Part shown: one piece after another, positions 6,479-13,476 of the stretch
Layout: every line of letters starts with the position of its first letter
How positions within the stretch are numbered: the stretch's first letter is position 1
IMG/VR virus record: IMGVR_UViG_3300011114_000087
Span: 1-22,442 of that record
Length of the DNA stretch: 22,442 bases
Direction: 5' to 3' (one strand)
DNA from: a virus
Position numbers and translations under genes: made by a program
The notes under the pieces: generated by a model
What the model saw: only the letters and a program-made list of their open reading frames with translations
What the model was told of the DNA's origin: nothing
Database searches by the model: none

Positions 6479-6922
6479 TCACCAGCAAGACTTTGATGCC
6501 TTGCCGCCTGTTTTCATTTTGGCTGTTTTGGCTGACTGCTTGAAGGCATCAGCCGTTGGCGCACCTTTGCTGCCCACTCGGCGCATTTTTTCACCAGAGC
6601 CTTCAGATATGCGCTCACGTTTTGCATTGATATTTTCATACAAGCCGCCGCCTTTCATTTTCTTGGCCGAGAATAATTTTTCCACAATTTGCACCCGCTC
6701 AGGTTTGGTTGTTGCTCGGTTGACAATCTTCAAGCGCTCTGGCCTGCTCTTGCCCTCTTCGTAAAACCCAGCTTTTTTCAGGGACTGGGCTACTCCGCCT
6801 TCTGCCATCTTGTCGGCCTTGACAAACTCCTTGCCGACCTTCTGGGGGACGCCACCAAACCCGCCCTTGGTGTGGGCCGCAGCCGCCATCAGGCGGTGCT
6901 GGGCAGCAGATTTGCTGGGCAT
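6479..6922 (-). CDS. Basic phage protein of the KSxAQHRLM / GLYxNIxAKR type
   Basis: This 147-residue protein of unknown function has conserved blocks known from many phage hypothetical proteins. Residues 1-38 (KSAAQHRLMAAAAH, then GGVPQKVGKEFVKADK) are a common N-terminal module. Residues 93-135 (GGGLYENINAKRERISEGSG, then EKMRRVGSKGAPTADAFKQS) form a second common module. Between them lie MAEGGVAQSLKKAG and a helical region with two similar stretches (SRPERLKIVNRA and TKPERVQIVEKL, about 59-82). The C-terminus KTGGKASKSCW contains the only Cys, next to a terminal Trp. It starts 2 bases after the previous stop without a clear Shine-Dalgarno, so coupling is likely. Gly-Gly motifs link it to the neighbouring KGG proteins. 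Confidence 0.75.
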   Translation of the reverse strand: MPSKSAAQHRLMAAAAHTKGGFGGVPQKVGKEFVKADKMAEGGVAQSLKKAGFYEEGKSRPERLKIVNRATTKPERVQIVEKLFSAKKMKGGGLYENINAKRERISEGSGEKMRRVGSKGAPTADAFKQSAKTAKMKTGGKASKSCW

Positions 6923-6924
6923 GG

Positions 6925-7344
6925 TCAGGTCACAGGGTTGACGTAATGCTTTTGCATCTCTAGCACCACGGTGTAGGTATCGCCTGCGCTACCGTCGAAC
7001 GTAGTGAATGAGATGCCGCCTGTTTTACCCGTGCCAGCGTTGTTGGTGAGACCACCAATCTTAGAATAGTCTTGCGTGTACTGGCTATTTTGCGGAACAG
7101 TTTCAATGACCACGGGCGCGGTAGCAACCCAGTTCATTTGAACTTCCAGCCCGTGGGTGAGCGCTGTCACCTTCAAGATAGACACCGCGTCACAAGCTCC
7201 GCCAGCAGCAGATGCCGTGAGAGTTGAAGGATTTACCTTGACAACGCCTGATTCATTTTCAGTCGCGCTCATGGTTGCGTAAAACTTCATAATGGCAATG
7301 CGCTCACCATCAAAAAGCGTTTGAGAGGTAGCTGTAATAGCCAT
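6925..7344 (-). CDS. Small beta-rich phage structural-type protein
   Basis: This 139-residue protein starts MAITATSQTLFDGERIAIMK. The open frame runs 21 codons further upstream, but those codons include the hairpin at 7364-7379. GGAG lies 6 bases before the ATG at 7344, so the shorter start is preferred. The sequence is Thr/Val/Gly-rich with alternating hydrophobic positions (SGVVKVNPSTLTA, VEVQMNWVATAPVVIETV-like pattern, GDTYTVVLEMQKHY), suggesting a beta sandwich. Its length and its place just after the capsid block would fit a minor virion or neck protein. No specific family is identified. Confidence 0.7.
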   Translation of the reverse strand: MAITATSQTLFDGERIAIMKFYATMSATENESGVVKVNPSTLTASAAGGACDAVSILKVTALTHGLEVQMNWVATAPVVIETVPQNSQYTQDYSKIGGLTNNAGTGKTGGISFTTFDGSAGDTYTVVLEMQKHYVNPVT

Positions 7345-7354
7345 AGAAATCTCC

Positions 7355-7379
7355 AAAGAAAGCGGGGGCCGAAGCCCCC
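7355..7379 (-). terminator. GC-rich UUCG hairpin, probable terminator or processing site
   Basis: On the minus strand GGGGGC-TTCG-GCCCCC (7379-7364) is followed by GCTTTCTTT. The stem of six G-C pairs with a UUCG loop is very stable; the T-rich tail is interrupted, so termination may be partial. It lies between the stop at 7388 and the next Shine-Dalgarno at 7351-7354, so it could set different levels for genes on each side. Confidence 0.65.
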
Positions 7380-7387
7380 ACTCGTTT

Positions 7388-8638
7388 TTAACAAACGCGC
7401 CCGCCACGTTTCTTCGCTGGTGACACCGTGACCGATTCCTTGGTCTTGGTGACGCTGCCGTCAGCCCGTTCTTTGTCGGTCATGGAGCCTTGCCCGTTAA
7501 ACGCATTCCGCGCCTTGTTGTATAGCTCTTTCACCATGCTCAACGGGTTCAACGCCTCTTCAAGCTCACGGCTGGTCTTGTCTGTCACAGCCTTGGGGTC
7601 TTTGAGGGTGTACTTGTCGTTGGGTGAACCACCTTCAGCCAGCTTCAGCTTGTTGGCTGAGCCGTACTTCAGGTTGCTATCCATTTTGGCTTGGCGCATC
7701 GCGGTAGCGTTTTCCATCTTGTTGACTGCTTGCAACTGGCGGTTACCCGGGGCGACTTTGCCGCCCTTTTTGTAGGTTCCAGCCAGTTGGGTGATTTCAA
7801 CAGGAGAGGGAATAGGCTTGCGACCTTGCGGCATTGCCACGGCAGAACCAGCGCTGTTAACACTGCCCCCCGTGGCGAAGTGCTTTTTTGTTGCACCTCC
7901 GCGCTTGAAGCCACCAGCATTGCCGTAACTCACGCCGCCAGTTTTAGCGGGAGCGTTGTCGTACTTACCAGTGTCCACAATGGTCGTAGCAGGTGAACCA
8001 GAGGTGCTTTCCGAAGGAATGCGTCCACCAGTTGCATAGCCAGCTTGGCCCTTCACAACGCCGCCAGTAGCCATCTTTTTCATGGCCCCGCCACGCTTGT
8101 AGCCGCCGCCGTTGCCGTTCTTCACGCCACCAGTGGTGGCAGGAGAATTGTCAGCTTTAGCTTGATGCATGATGGTCGTAGCAGGCGTACCGGAAGTTGT
8201 CTCGCTGGGGATTGCTCCGCCAGTGGCGTACTTCTTCATCTTGCCGCCTTTTTTCAAGGCCAACTTGGTGCCCTTTCCGCCCTTGTGTTCTTGCATGTCA
8301 TGCTGCTTGAAGGCTTTCTGAATCATGGCCTTGTCTTGGGCCTTGTCAGACTTGCCGCCCTCTTTCATCATGCGGCTTGCTGCCAAGCCAACAGGAGCGG
8401 AGGGGCCAGCACCCATCGAGCGCATAGCGCGGCGACGAGCGGCCAAGGAAGGAGCCATAGGGGTAGCTGCCTTCATCATGCCGCCACGAGCAGGCATAGC
8501 GCTCATAGGCTGCGCGGTAGGTGGCATACCACCCATCATTCCGCCATCAGCCTTCTTGACGCTGCCACCTTTTTTGAGCTTCAGTTCGACTGAAGGCTCA
8601 GTGGTCATCATTTTGACCATTGGTTTGAATTGGCCCAT
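7388..8638 (-). CDS. KGG-repeat protein of unknown function
   Basis: This 416-residue, strongly basic, Gly/Lys/Met/Ala-rich protein starts MGQFKPMVKMMTTEPSVELK. TAAGGAG at the end of the previous gene is its ribosome site. It repeats short Gly-Gly motifs throughout: KKGGSVKKADGGMMGG (22-37), KKGGKMKKYATGG (129-141), KRGGAMKKMATGG (181-193), KRGGATKKHFATGG (245-258), YKKGGKVAPGN, LAEGGSPND and the final KKRGGRVC. Residues 137-193 and 201-258 form two copies of a longer unit. It has a single Cys, which is the last residue. It appears largely disordered, with a helical tail segment (SRELEEALNPLSMVKELYNK). Proteins with this KGG/ATGG style are known from uncultured aquatic phages without assigned function. 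It lies right after structural genes; virion association is inferred only. Confidence 0.75.
   Translation of the reverse strand: MGQFKPMVKMMTTEPSVELKLKKGGSVKKADGGMMGGMPPTAQPMSAMPARGGMMKAATPMAPSLAARRRAMRSMGAGPSAPVGLAASRMMKEGGKSDKAQDKAMIQKAFKQHDMQEHKGGKGTKLALKKGGKMKKYATGGAIPSETTSGTPATTIMHQAKADNSPATTGGVKNGNGGGYKRGGAMKKMATGGVVKGQAGYATGGRIPSESTSGSPATTIVDTGKYDNAPAKTGGVSYGNAGGFKRGGATKKHFATGGSVNSAGSAVAMPQGRKPIPSPVEITQLAGTYKKGGKVAPGNRQLQAVNKMENATAMRQAKMDSNLKYGSANKLKLAEGGSPNDKYTLKDPKAVTDKTSRELEEALNPLSMVKELYNKARNAFNGQGSMTDKERADGSVTKTKESVTVSPAKKRGGRVC
7865..8230 (-). repeat. Two long tandem repeats within the KGG protein gene
   Basis: Units at 8230-8060 (residues 137-193) and 8038-7865 (residues 201-258) share the pattern YATGG.IPSE.TSG.PATTI, then PA.TGGV..GN.GG.KRGGA.KK..ATGG. 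The period is 64 residues. Conservation of the protein pattern with scattered synonymous and conservative changes points to an old duplication under selection. Confidence 0.85.
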
Positions 8639-8648
8639 GATTTACTCC

Positions 8649-9626
8649 TTATGCTTGTGTGACGCCAAATGCGCCAACACGGGTTGCATTCGGGCCTGCC
8701 GCAATCGCTGGCAGGGCTATTCCCATCACAAGGCGCTTGACACCGTCCGCCGCAGAGGAGGGTAAGTAAGTGCCTCGCACATCACCAGTGGTGGTGGTTG
8801 CTGTAGCAGTAGCGGCAACGGTCATAGTGCCAGTATCTTCAGCCAAGGTGTTGTCCCAGCCAGCGCGGGTGATGTAACCTCGGTCAATCACTCGCAAGGG
8901 CAGACCCAAAATATCAGTTGTGCCGACAGCCACGGTAACTACGCTGGCCCCCGAAGAAACAACGCTGGAGATTTGGTAGAAGGCTTTCTTACCGCTCACA
9001 GTTGTTGACGCCACCGTCCCTGTTGCAATCACCTCGCTCATGGCCTGACCGTAGTAGTCGTAGCCTGAAACGGTGATATTGACCGAAGTGGGACTACCTG
9101 CGCCTGTGGTTGTAGAAACAGCGCGGGGGCAGTCCAGTTGCAGTCCAGTTGCACCGTTTACGAGGGTAGCCGATTTAACCCCGGCTCCAGCGGCAAGCGT
9201 CAAAGTCGTGGCAGTGGTAATTACCGCCGCAACAATGTTGGTCGTCAATTTGGCCTGTGGCACCACATCCCAGATGTACAGACGACCCACTGGGCCAACG
9301 CCCACTTCCATTGGGGCAGGGTTTTGCAACAAGGCATTACCAGAGCCAACAATGGTGGAGCTTGCAACAGTCTGCGAAGCACTTACGGTGTAGGTGCCTA
9401 CGCCACCTGCGCCAGTGCCAAATGCCGTGATGTAGGTTCCATTTGTCAGGGCGGTTGAGCTGTCAATGTACATACCCAGAACAATGGGGTCGCCCGACAG
9501 CATTTCCGTGACGGTCAGTGTGGTGGTGGCTATGGAGCCAGTAAAAGTAGAGGTGTTGGGGTAAGCGTCTATGCCTTGATAGGCGACAGCCGTTCCCAGA
9601 AATAGATCATCTGCAAATGAAGGCAT
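8649..9626 (-). CDS. Beta-rich phage structural protein (capsid-associated)
   Basis: This 325-residue protein starts [20 protein letters not shown], with AAGGAG 6 bases upstream. It is Thr/Val/Ala/Gly-rich and probably all-beta. Residues about 100-130 ([20 protein letters not shown]) look like a conserved core. Residues 29-93 ([13 protein letters not shown] through [20 protein letters not shown]) are a module found repeatedly in phage virion proteins and appear inserted between [11 protein letters not shown] and the core. The C-terminal part ([17 protein letters not shown], then [20 protein letters not shown]) is probably structured too. It follows the major capsid gene across a hairpin, which suggests a head fibre, decoration or neck protein. 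The exact role is unknown. Confidence 0.65.
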   Translation of the reverse strand: MPSFADDLFLGTAVAYQGIDAYPNTSTFTGSIATTTLTVTEMLSGDPIVLGMYIDSSTALTNGTYITAFGTGAGGVGTYTVSASQTVASSTIVGSGNALLQNPAPMEVGVGPVGRLYIWDVVPQAKLTTNIVAAVITTATTLTLAAGAGVKSATLVNGATGLQLDCPRAVSTTTGAGSPTSVNITVSGYDYYGQAMSEVIATGTVASTTVSGKKAFYQISSVVSSGASVVTVAVGTTDILGLPLRVIDRGYITRAGWDNTLAEDTGTMTVAATATATTTTGDVRGTYLPSSAADGVKRLVMGIALPAIAAGPNATRVGAFGVTQA

Positions 9627-9658
9627 GGTCTGCTCCTTGAAAAGTTTGACCGATGTTG

Positions 9659-9694
9659 AAAATGTTAGGGGGTGGTCAAGGCCCAGCCCCCCAA
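9659..9694 (-). terminator. Strong hairpin after the major capsid gene
   Basis: On the minus strand TTGGGGGG (9694-9687) pairs with CCCCCTAA (9672-9665), including one G-U pair. A single bulged C and an inner TGG/CCA pair close a 7-base loop. CATTTTC follows. The position 12 bases after the capsid stop is typical for a terminator or RNA-stabilising hairpin; the short T tract suggests partial read-through to the next gene. Confidence 0.6.
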
Positions 9695-9706
9695 AGCCTT
9701 GTGACT

Positions 9707-10621
9707 TTACAGTCCGGGCGTGCCGTACATAGCGCGTGGGTCGGTATATCCGGGGATATAACGCTCAGTTGCCTTGTAGCGCATCGAGTCAGTCTCGAAG
9801 TCGCCTTCCATCGTCTTCTCCAGCTTGCGGCGCATCAAGAGCTTCATGCCCTCGGGAGTGTCGGTCTGGACAAAGAATGCGGTTGCGGAGGTCAAACGCG
9901 ACAGAACAGCGGCACCCTCGTCCAGCAAGCCAATGGACTTGATGGGGTTGATGTCGTTGTTGGCGTTGCCAGCACGCAGAACCGATTTCAGCAGAACTTC
10001 AGCTTGGAAGACGTTGCCGGGGGCGACCACCAGTTGGCGGGGCACCAGACGAATCTTCTTGCCGTTGTTGTCCACAGCTTGGCGAATCTGAATCAGCATC
10101 TGCTCAAGCGATGTCTGGGACAGGTTTGCGGCTGTAGTCAACTGGTTGCTGAAAGTACCGTTCACGATAGGATGAGCAGTGCTAATCAAAGACACGCCAT
10201 CGCCACCGGGGTAGCTGGAGTTGAACGCACGATTCAGGATGTTCGCGCACAGGGTCTCTTTGGTCTCGATGAGAGACTGAGCCAAGTGACGAGCATAGAC
10301 CTGACCGATGCGGATGTGGTCGCCGTCTTCAACCAGCACTTTGGTCAGCGCGAAGGCGAGGCCATACACGTTGTACACATAGCGTTGGAGGAAGAGAACG
10401 CCGCCCTGCTGGTACGAAACAGGAGTTCCGTCTGGCAGTTGAGGCGCAGCGCCGAATCCGTACAGGACAGGCTCTTCGTGGTAGTTGCGGGGAATACCGT
10501 CCTGCTCACGGAAAACCCGTGACCATTCGTCGGTACGTTGGTCATAGACACCATCGAAACATTCGTTCAGGATTGGTTCAACAATCGAACGGAAGTCCGT
10601 ACTTCTCATTGGAGCAGCCAT
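9707..10621 (-). CDS. Major capsid protein (HK97-fold type)
   Basis: This 304-residue protein starts [20 protein letters not shown]. It has the arrangement of phage major head proteins: an early region ([16 protein letters not shown]), a central domain with [18 protein letters not shown] and an AHP motif ([15 protein letters not shown], about 152-166), and a P/A domain region ([20 protein letters not shown]), followed by [20 protein letters not shown] and [17 protein letters not shown]. The ending [18 protein letters not shown] is typical of this family. It would form the icosahedral shell. The ribosome site is the best in the window (TAAGGAGGT, 7 bases before the ATG), fitting a protein made in hundreds of copies. 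There is no prohead protease domain here; scaffold and decoration-like genes lie directly upstream. Confidence 0.85.
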   Translation of the reverse strand: MAAPMRSTDFRSIVEPILNECFDGVYDQRTDEWSRVFREQDGIPRNYHEEPVLYGFGAAPQLPDGTPVSYQQGGVLFLQRYVYNVYGLAFALTKVLVEDGDHIRIGQVYARHLAQSLIETKETLCANILNRAFNSSYPGGDGVSLISTAHPIVNGTFSNQLTTAANLSQTSLEQMLIQIRQAVDNNGKKIRLVPRQLVVAPGNVFQAEVLLKSVLRAGNANNDINPIKSIGLLDEGAAVLSRLTSATAFFVQTDTPEGMKLLMRRKLEKTMEGDFETDSMRYKATERYIPGYTDPRAMYGTPGL

Positions 10622-10628
10622 TTTTTAG

Positions 10629-10637
10629 ACCTCCTTA
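10629..10637 (-). promoter_or_regulatory. Perfect Shine-Dalgarno TAAGGAGGT for the capsid gene
   Basis: Nine bases match the full complement of the bacterial 16S 3' end. The first three (TAA) are the stop codon of the upstream decoration-like gene, and the ATG follows 7 bases later at 10621. Confidence 0.85.
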
Positions 10638-11207
10638 AATTGCGTTGATGGTGGCAACATACTGGCTTCGGCTCACTTGAACCTGTACCACGGTGTATGC
10701 ATCACCCCAAGCGTTATCGACACCGGGCGACAGATTGATGATTCGCAAATCACCAACAGCGCTCGAACCCGCCAAACTCGTAGAGATGGTGCATTGCGAC
10801 AGACCAGTGGTTGCAGAACCAGCGGTGATGTTGCTGAAGTTGGCTTGGTCTCCAATGGAGGTTTGAGCCAACGAGCCGTCTGCCTGAATGTCGTAAACGA
10901 TGTTCGGGTCAGAGTAGTAGTACGCAATGCAAGAACCAGTGACATACGCGGTAGACGCAGGCCAGTAGTTGGAGACGCGCACACGGCCAGTGGTATCAGT
11001 CCACTGCACACCAGCGAAGGCACCTTGGTAGGCACTTCCAGCAGTAGCAGCAATGATATTGCCCGAGCTATTCAAAGCTACGGGTTGGCCCTTCAGAATG
11101 TTCGAGCTATAAGCCGAAGCGATACCGTCAGTCAGCGCAACCGCTCTATCCAAACCAGTCGGATGGAAAGAGGGACGCAGACCAAACGGAGCATTTGTCG
11201 AAGACAT
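10635..11207 (-). CDS. Probable capsid decoration/head-stabilising protein
   Basis: This 190-residue protein starts MSSTNAPFGLRPSFHPTGLD, with AGGAG 6 bases upstream. The N-terminal NAPFGLRP opening followed by a small beta barrel (ILKGQPVALNSSGNIIAATA, then YQGAFAGVQWTD and VSNYWPA), then DPNIVYDIQADGSLA and later beta strands, matches a family of small phage proteins placed just before the major capsid gene. That family is often taken as head decoration or stabilisation. The composition is Ser/Ala/Thr-rich with few charges. Its stop overlaps the capsid ribosome site, so the two genes are probably translationally linked. The structural role is inferred from family resemblance and neighbours. 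Confidence 0.65.
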   Translation of the reverse strand: MSSTNAPFGLRPSFHPTGLDRAVALTDGIASAYSSNILKGQPVALNSSGNIIAATAGSAYQGAFAGVQWTDTTGRVRVSNYWPASTAYVTGSCIAYYYSDPNIVYDIQADGSLAQTSIGDQANFSNITAGSATTGLSQCTISTSLAGSSAVGDLRIINLSPGVDNAWGDAYTVVQVQVSRSQYVATINAI

Positions 11208-11225
11208 AAGTAACTCCTAAGTTAA

Positions 11226-11774
11226 TCACCCGTAAAACACGGGCAGTTTCACATTGTTTCGGTCAAACTCGCCAAAACCTTCGCCTTCGACGTTGACAAG
11301 AGACTTGCCATTGCTATCGCGTCCAGAACCTTGAAGTTGCTCAACTTGGAGCCGAACTTTGTCCGCCTCGTCCATCGGTAACTCATGGTGCATTTGCAAC
11401 ATAGCTTCCTGATAAATCTCCATAGGGAGCTTATAAAGAATCATTTCATTGCACGCAATAAAACCAGTCTGCTCTCCAGCCTTTACGCGGTAATTGTCGA
11501 ATCCGGGGAACTCATCCGCCATCACGGGAACGTACCCTAGTCGCATCCGCTTGTCGATGCTGTCGTAGCTATTGGTTGTCGATAACCAGCAAAGATGCCA
11601 CCCCGTTAATTCCGGGACTTTTGGCAAAGCACTTTGTGTCCACTCATCGCTCCACATCTTCCGACGTTCCTGCGCTGACATGAACTTTCCCTCTGGGGCT
11701 GCACGGCTGGCGTCCTCACTTGCGCGAGTTTCGCGTCCACCTGCGGACAGAGATTTTTTAAGACGAGTATCCAT
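11226..11774 (-). CDS. Conserved phage protein of unknown function (head region)
   Basis: This 182-residue protein starts MDTRLKKSLSAGGRETRASE, with AAGGAG 9 bases upstream. The N-terminus (1-45) is charged and disordered. A core follows: GWHLCWLSTTNSYDSIDKRM, RLGYVPVMADEFPGFDNY, GFIACNEMILYKLPMEIYQE. The DKRMRLGY and MILYKLP motifs recur in uncharacterised phage proteins between scaffold and capsid genes. After it comes a helical stretch (ADKVRLQVEQLQGS). A small hairpin (CCCGT-GTTTT-ACGGG) overlaps its last codons. Its position suggests a head assembly or head completion role, but I do not recognise a defined function. Confidence 0.7.
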   Translation of the reverse strand: MDTRLKKSLSAGGRETRASEDASRAAPEGKFMSAQERRKMWSDEWTQSALPKVPELTGWHLCWLSTTNSYDSIDKRMRLGYVPVMADEFPGFDNYRVKAGEQTGFIACNEMILYKLPMEIYQEAMLQMHHELPMDEADKVRLQVEQLQGSGRDSNGKSLVNVEGEGFGEFDRNNVKLPVFYG

Positions 11775-11779
11775 AATGT

Positions 11780-12718
11780 TTAGCTCCTTTTGTTTCGTGC
11801 TTCTAGTGCGTACCGTTTAATCATGCGGTTACGCTTTTCAAGGTTGTCCCACATGCCTGCATCTTTCATGGCCCGAACCTGTTCTGGTTCAAGCACAAAG
11901 GTGTTTCCACCTCCTCGGATACTGGACTCGCGGCCCGACCCCGTCACTACACTTCTGGGAGGACTCCTTCTGGTTGGTTCGTCTGACGATAGTGTATACC
12001 TATTGGGAAGGCGTTTTTGCAAGCGTTTGTCTAACTCGCTCCAATACTCTTCAGTTTCTGGGTTAAAACCCTCCGCCACAAGGCGGTTGTCAACGACTTT
12101 GGCAATCTGGGAGTCCTCGTCGGCCCCGTTCGGGTCATACCAGTCGTTGCGCTCCATCCAGTTGTTGGCAAGGCGCTGGAGGCGGGGATTGACCGCGCCA
12201 CCTTCACTTTGTCTCTCAGCAGAACGTGCTTTGAAGTTCTGCATGGCCTCCAACTTGCGCTTGGTCTCGTACCAAAGCTCTTGCGCCTCGGCTAGGGCGG
12301 CACCGTCAGCGTTGTCGGTGGCCTCCCGTAGCTTGGCAGAGGCGTACCGAAGGCGGAGTTGCTCGTCCTCAATAGCCTTGTCAAACCGGGCAAGGTCTGC
12401 GCCGTGGGTCTTGCGCTCCACAACAGACAAACGCTCCATTAGGTCTTGATTCTGGCGCTGCAACAGGGTCAGACGCTGGTCTTTCTCCTCGTTGGTGCGC
12501 TTGATGTACTCCTTCTTGGCGCGGCGGCGATTGCGTCGAGCGTCCCGCACCGCTTCGGTGTCATCGGGGTGGTCAACGTCATCGGCGTCAGCAGCGGGCT
12601 GCTTGCCAGCGTCATCGTCATCGTCGTGTACCGCCAGATTGTCTGGCAGGTCAACGGTGGCAGAGCCGTCCTGCTCCTCAACAACGTCGAGGAGGTCTTC
12701 CTTGGTTTTGTCGTTCAT
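11780..12718 (-). CDS. Scaffolding-like protein
   Basis: This 312-residue, highly charged protein lies upstream of decoration and capsid genes, where scaffolds usually lie. The N-terminus is very acidic, with a run of five Asp (HDDDDDAG, about 31-38) and DDVDHPDD. A basic segment follows (RRNRRRAKKEYIKR, about 61-74), then a predicted coiled coil (RLTLLQRQNQDLMERLSVVE and on, about 82-170). The middle (RLQRLANNWMERNDWYDPNG, then DNRLVAEGFNPETEEYW) is a block seen in phage scaffold candidates. The C-terminus is basic (RNRMIKRYALEARNKRS), like the capsid-binding end of known scaffolds. The start overlaps the GroES-like stop in ATGA, so they are co-translated. The function is inferred from composition and place. 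Confidence 0.7.
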   Translation of the reverse strand: MNDKTKEDLLDVVEEQDGSATVDLPDNLAVHDDDDDAGKQPAADADDVDHPDDTEAVRDARRNRRRAKKEYIKRTNEEKDQRLTLLQRQNQDLMERLSVVERKTHGADLARFDKAIEDEQLRLRYASAKLREATDNADGAALAEAQELWYETKRKLEAMQNFKARSAERQSEGGAVNPRLQRLANNWMERNDWYDPNGADEDSQIAKVVDNRLVAEGFNPETEEYWSELDKRLQKRLPNRYTLSSDEPTRRSPPRSVVTGSGRESSIRGGGNTFVLEPEQVRAMKDAGMWDNLEKRNRMIKRYALEARNKRS

Positions 12719-13158
12719 AGGTAAGCCTTCATAGCAAGTGGGTCGCCAGTCAGCTTGGCGATGACTTCGTGGTCGTTCAAGACCATGAACAGGGCTGGGT
12801 CTTCGTGGTCATCGGAGCCGGGGACGCGAACTTCCCAACGGTCACCGCCCCACTTCGGAACGCGGATGTACTCACCCACGCTGCACCAAGAGCCTTCAGG
12901 CCACCCTTGCATCGTGTCCCGATGCTTGAATGCCAGAGGGCCAATCTCGATGACCTTCGCCACCATGTTCTGCCACTTTTCGGTTTCCTTAGTTTCTTCA
13001 ACCAAGATAATTCCCGCGCTACTTGTCTTTTGCTTCGTGCGGCGGAGTTGCACCAAGATACGTCCGCCAAGAGGTTTTGCGCCGGGGTCTACGCTCGGAA
13101 ATGCCCAAGCTAATTCAGTCGTGTTAGCGACTTCCGGTTCGTTCATATTCATCTTCAT
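12715..13158 (-). CDS. Phage GroES-like co-chaperonin
   Basis: This 147-residue protein has a GroES-type (Cpn10) domain at about residues 28-135. GGRILVQLRRTKQKTSSAGI aligns with the family's first strands and mobile loop, and the loop carries the hydrophobic tripeptide Ile50-Ile51-Leu52 that contacts GroEL in the family. NMVAKVIEIGP matches the GKVVAVGPG region, GSWCSVGEYIRVPKWGG matches VKVGDKVLF.KYAG, and the final FMVLNDHEVIAKL matches YLILREDDILA. About 20 N-terminal residues and a Trp-rich insertion (MQGWPEGSW) go beyond bacterial GroES. Phage GroES analogues help the host GroEL fold the capsid protein, which fits the scaffold and capsid genes just downstream. The start could be any of three in-frame ATGs (13158, 13152 or 13146); the first overlaps the upstream gene by 35 bases. 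Confidence 0.85.
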   Translation of the reverse strand: MKMNMNEPEVANTTELAWAFPSVDPGAKPLGGRILVQLRRTKQKTSSAGIILVEETKETEKWQNMVAKVIEIGPLAFKHRDTMQGWPEGSWCSVGEYIRVPKWGGDRWEVRVPGSDDHEDPALFMVLNDHEVIAKLTGDPLAMKAYL

Positions 13159-13324
13159 CTTTCAAGAGTTTGTTAAGTATGTCGAGGGCTTCTTGAAGGC
13201 CCGCGAAATGACCGACCATCCGGTGATAAGACTCCCAGTTAGCTGCATTTCCAGCAGCAAGGGACGCGGCTATTTCAGCCTGCCTAGCCTTGACTCCTCC
13301 GATAAGGTCGCCTACGGTTCTCAT
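13124..13324 (-). CDS. Small helical phage protein of unknown function
   Basis: This 66-residue protein starts MRTVGDLIGGVKARQAEIAA. It appears fully helical (AANWESYHRMVGHFAGLQEA, then LDILNKLLKDEDEYE) and has no Cys. Its ATG overlaps the preceding stop in ATGA, and its 3' end overlaps the start of the GroES-like gene, so all three are probably translated together. Small helical proteins with a GLQ-AL-L ending occur near phage portal genes without assigned function. Confidence 0.7.
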   Translation of the reverse strand: MRTVGDLIGGVKARQAEIAASLAAGNAANWESYHRMVGHFAGLQEALDILNKLLKDEDEYERTGSR

Positions 13325-13476
13325 TTTTTCTTAGCTTGCGATAAGCCTCCTTGTGGTTTAGCGGGCTTGCTGTCGCCCTTGGTTTGCATGGACTGGCCCG
13401 TAATAGGTGCGCCCATTGCCATGCGTTTGTGCTGACGCACATTCACGCTCTTTTGCTCTGCATCACTGGTAGCCAT
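13321..13476 (-). CDS. Very small basic phage protein
   Basis: This 51-residue protein starts MATSDAEQKSVNVRQHKRMA. The open frame extends 21 codons upstream inside the portal gene, but AAGGAG lies 6 bases before the ATG at 13476, so this start is preferred; it overlaps the portal end by 14 bases. It is rich in Lys, Gln and Ser and ends in a lysine run (QAKKK). The SVNVRQHKRMAMG block resembles other tiny phage proteins next to portals. It is probably disordered; function unknown. Confidence 0.65.
   Translation of the reverse strand: MATSDAEQKSVNVRQHKRMAMGAPITGQSMQTKGDSKPAKPQGGLSQAKKK

Noticed and set aside
7345-7407. 21-codon N-terminal extension of the small beta-rich protein
   Set aside because: It would be encoded across the GC hairpin and into the upstream gene; the internal ATG at 7344 has its own GGAG.
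7865-8230. Repeats in the KGG gene considered as a CRISPR array
   Set aside because: Repeats are coding, imperfect and only two in number, with no constant short repeat and unique spacers.
11228-11242. Small CCCGT...ACGGG hairpin at the end of the 182-residue gene as a terminator
   Set aside because: The stem has only five pairs, lies in coding sequence and lacks a T tract.
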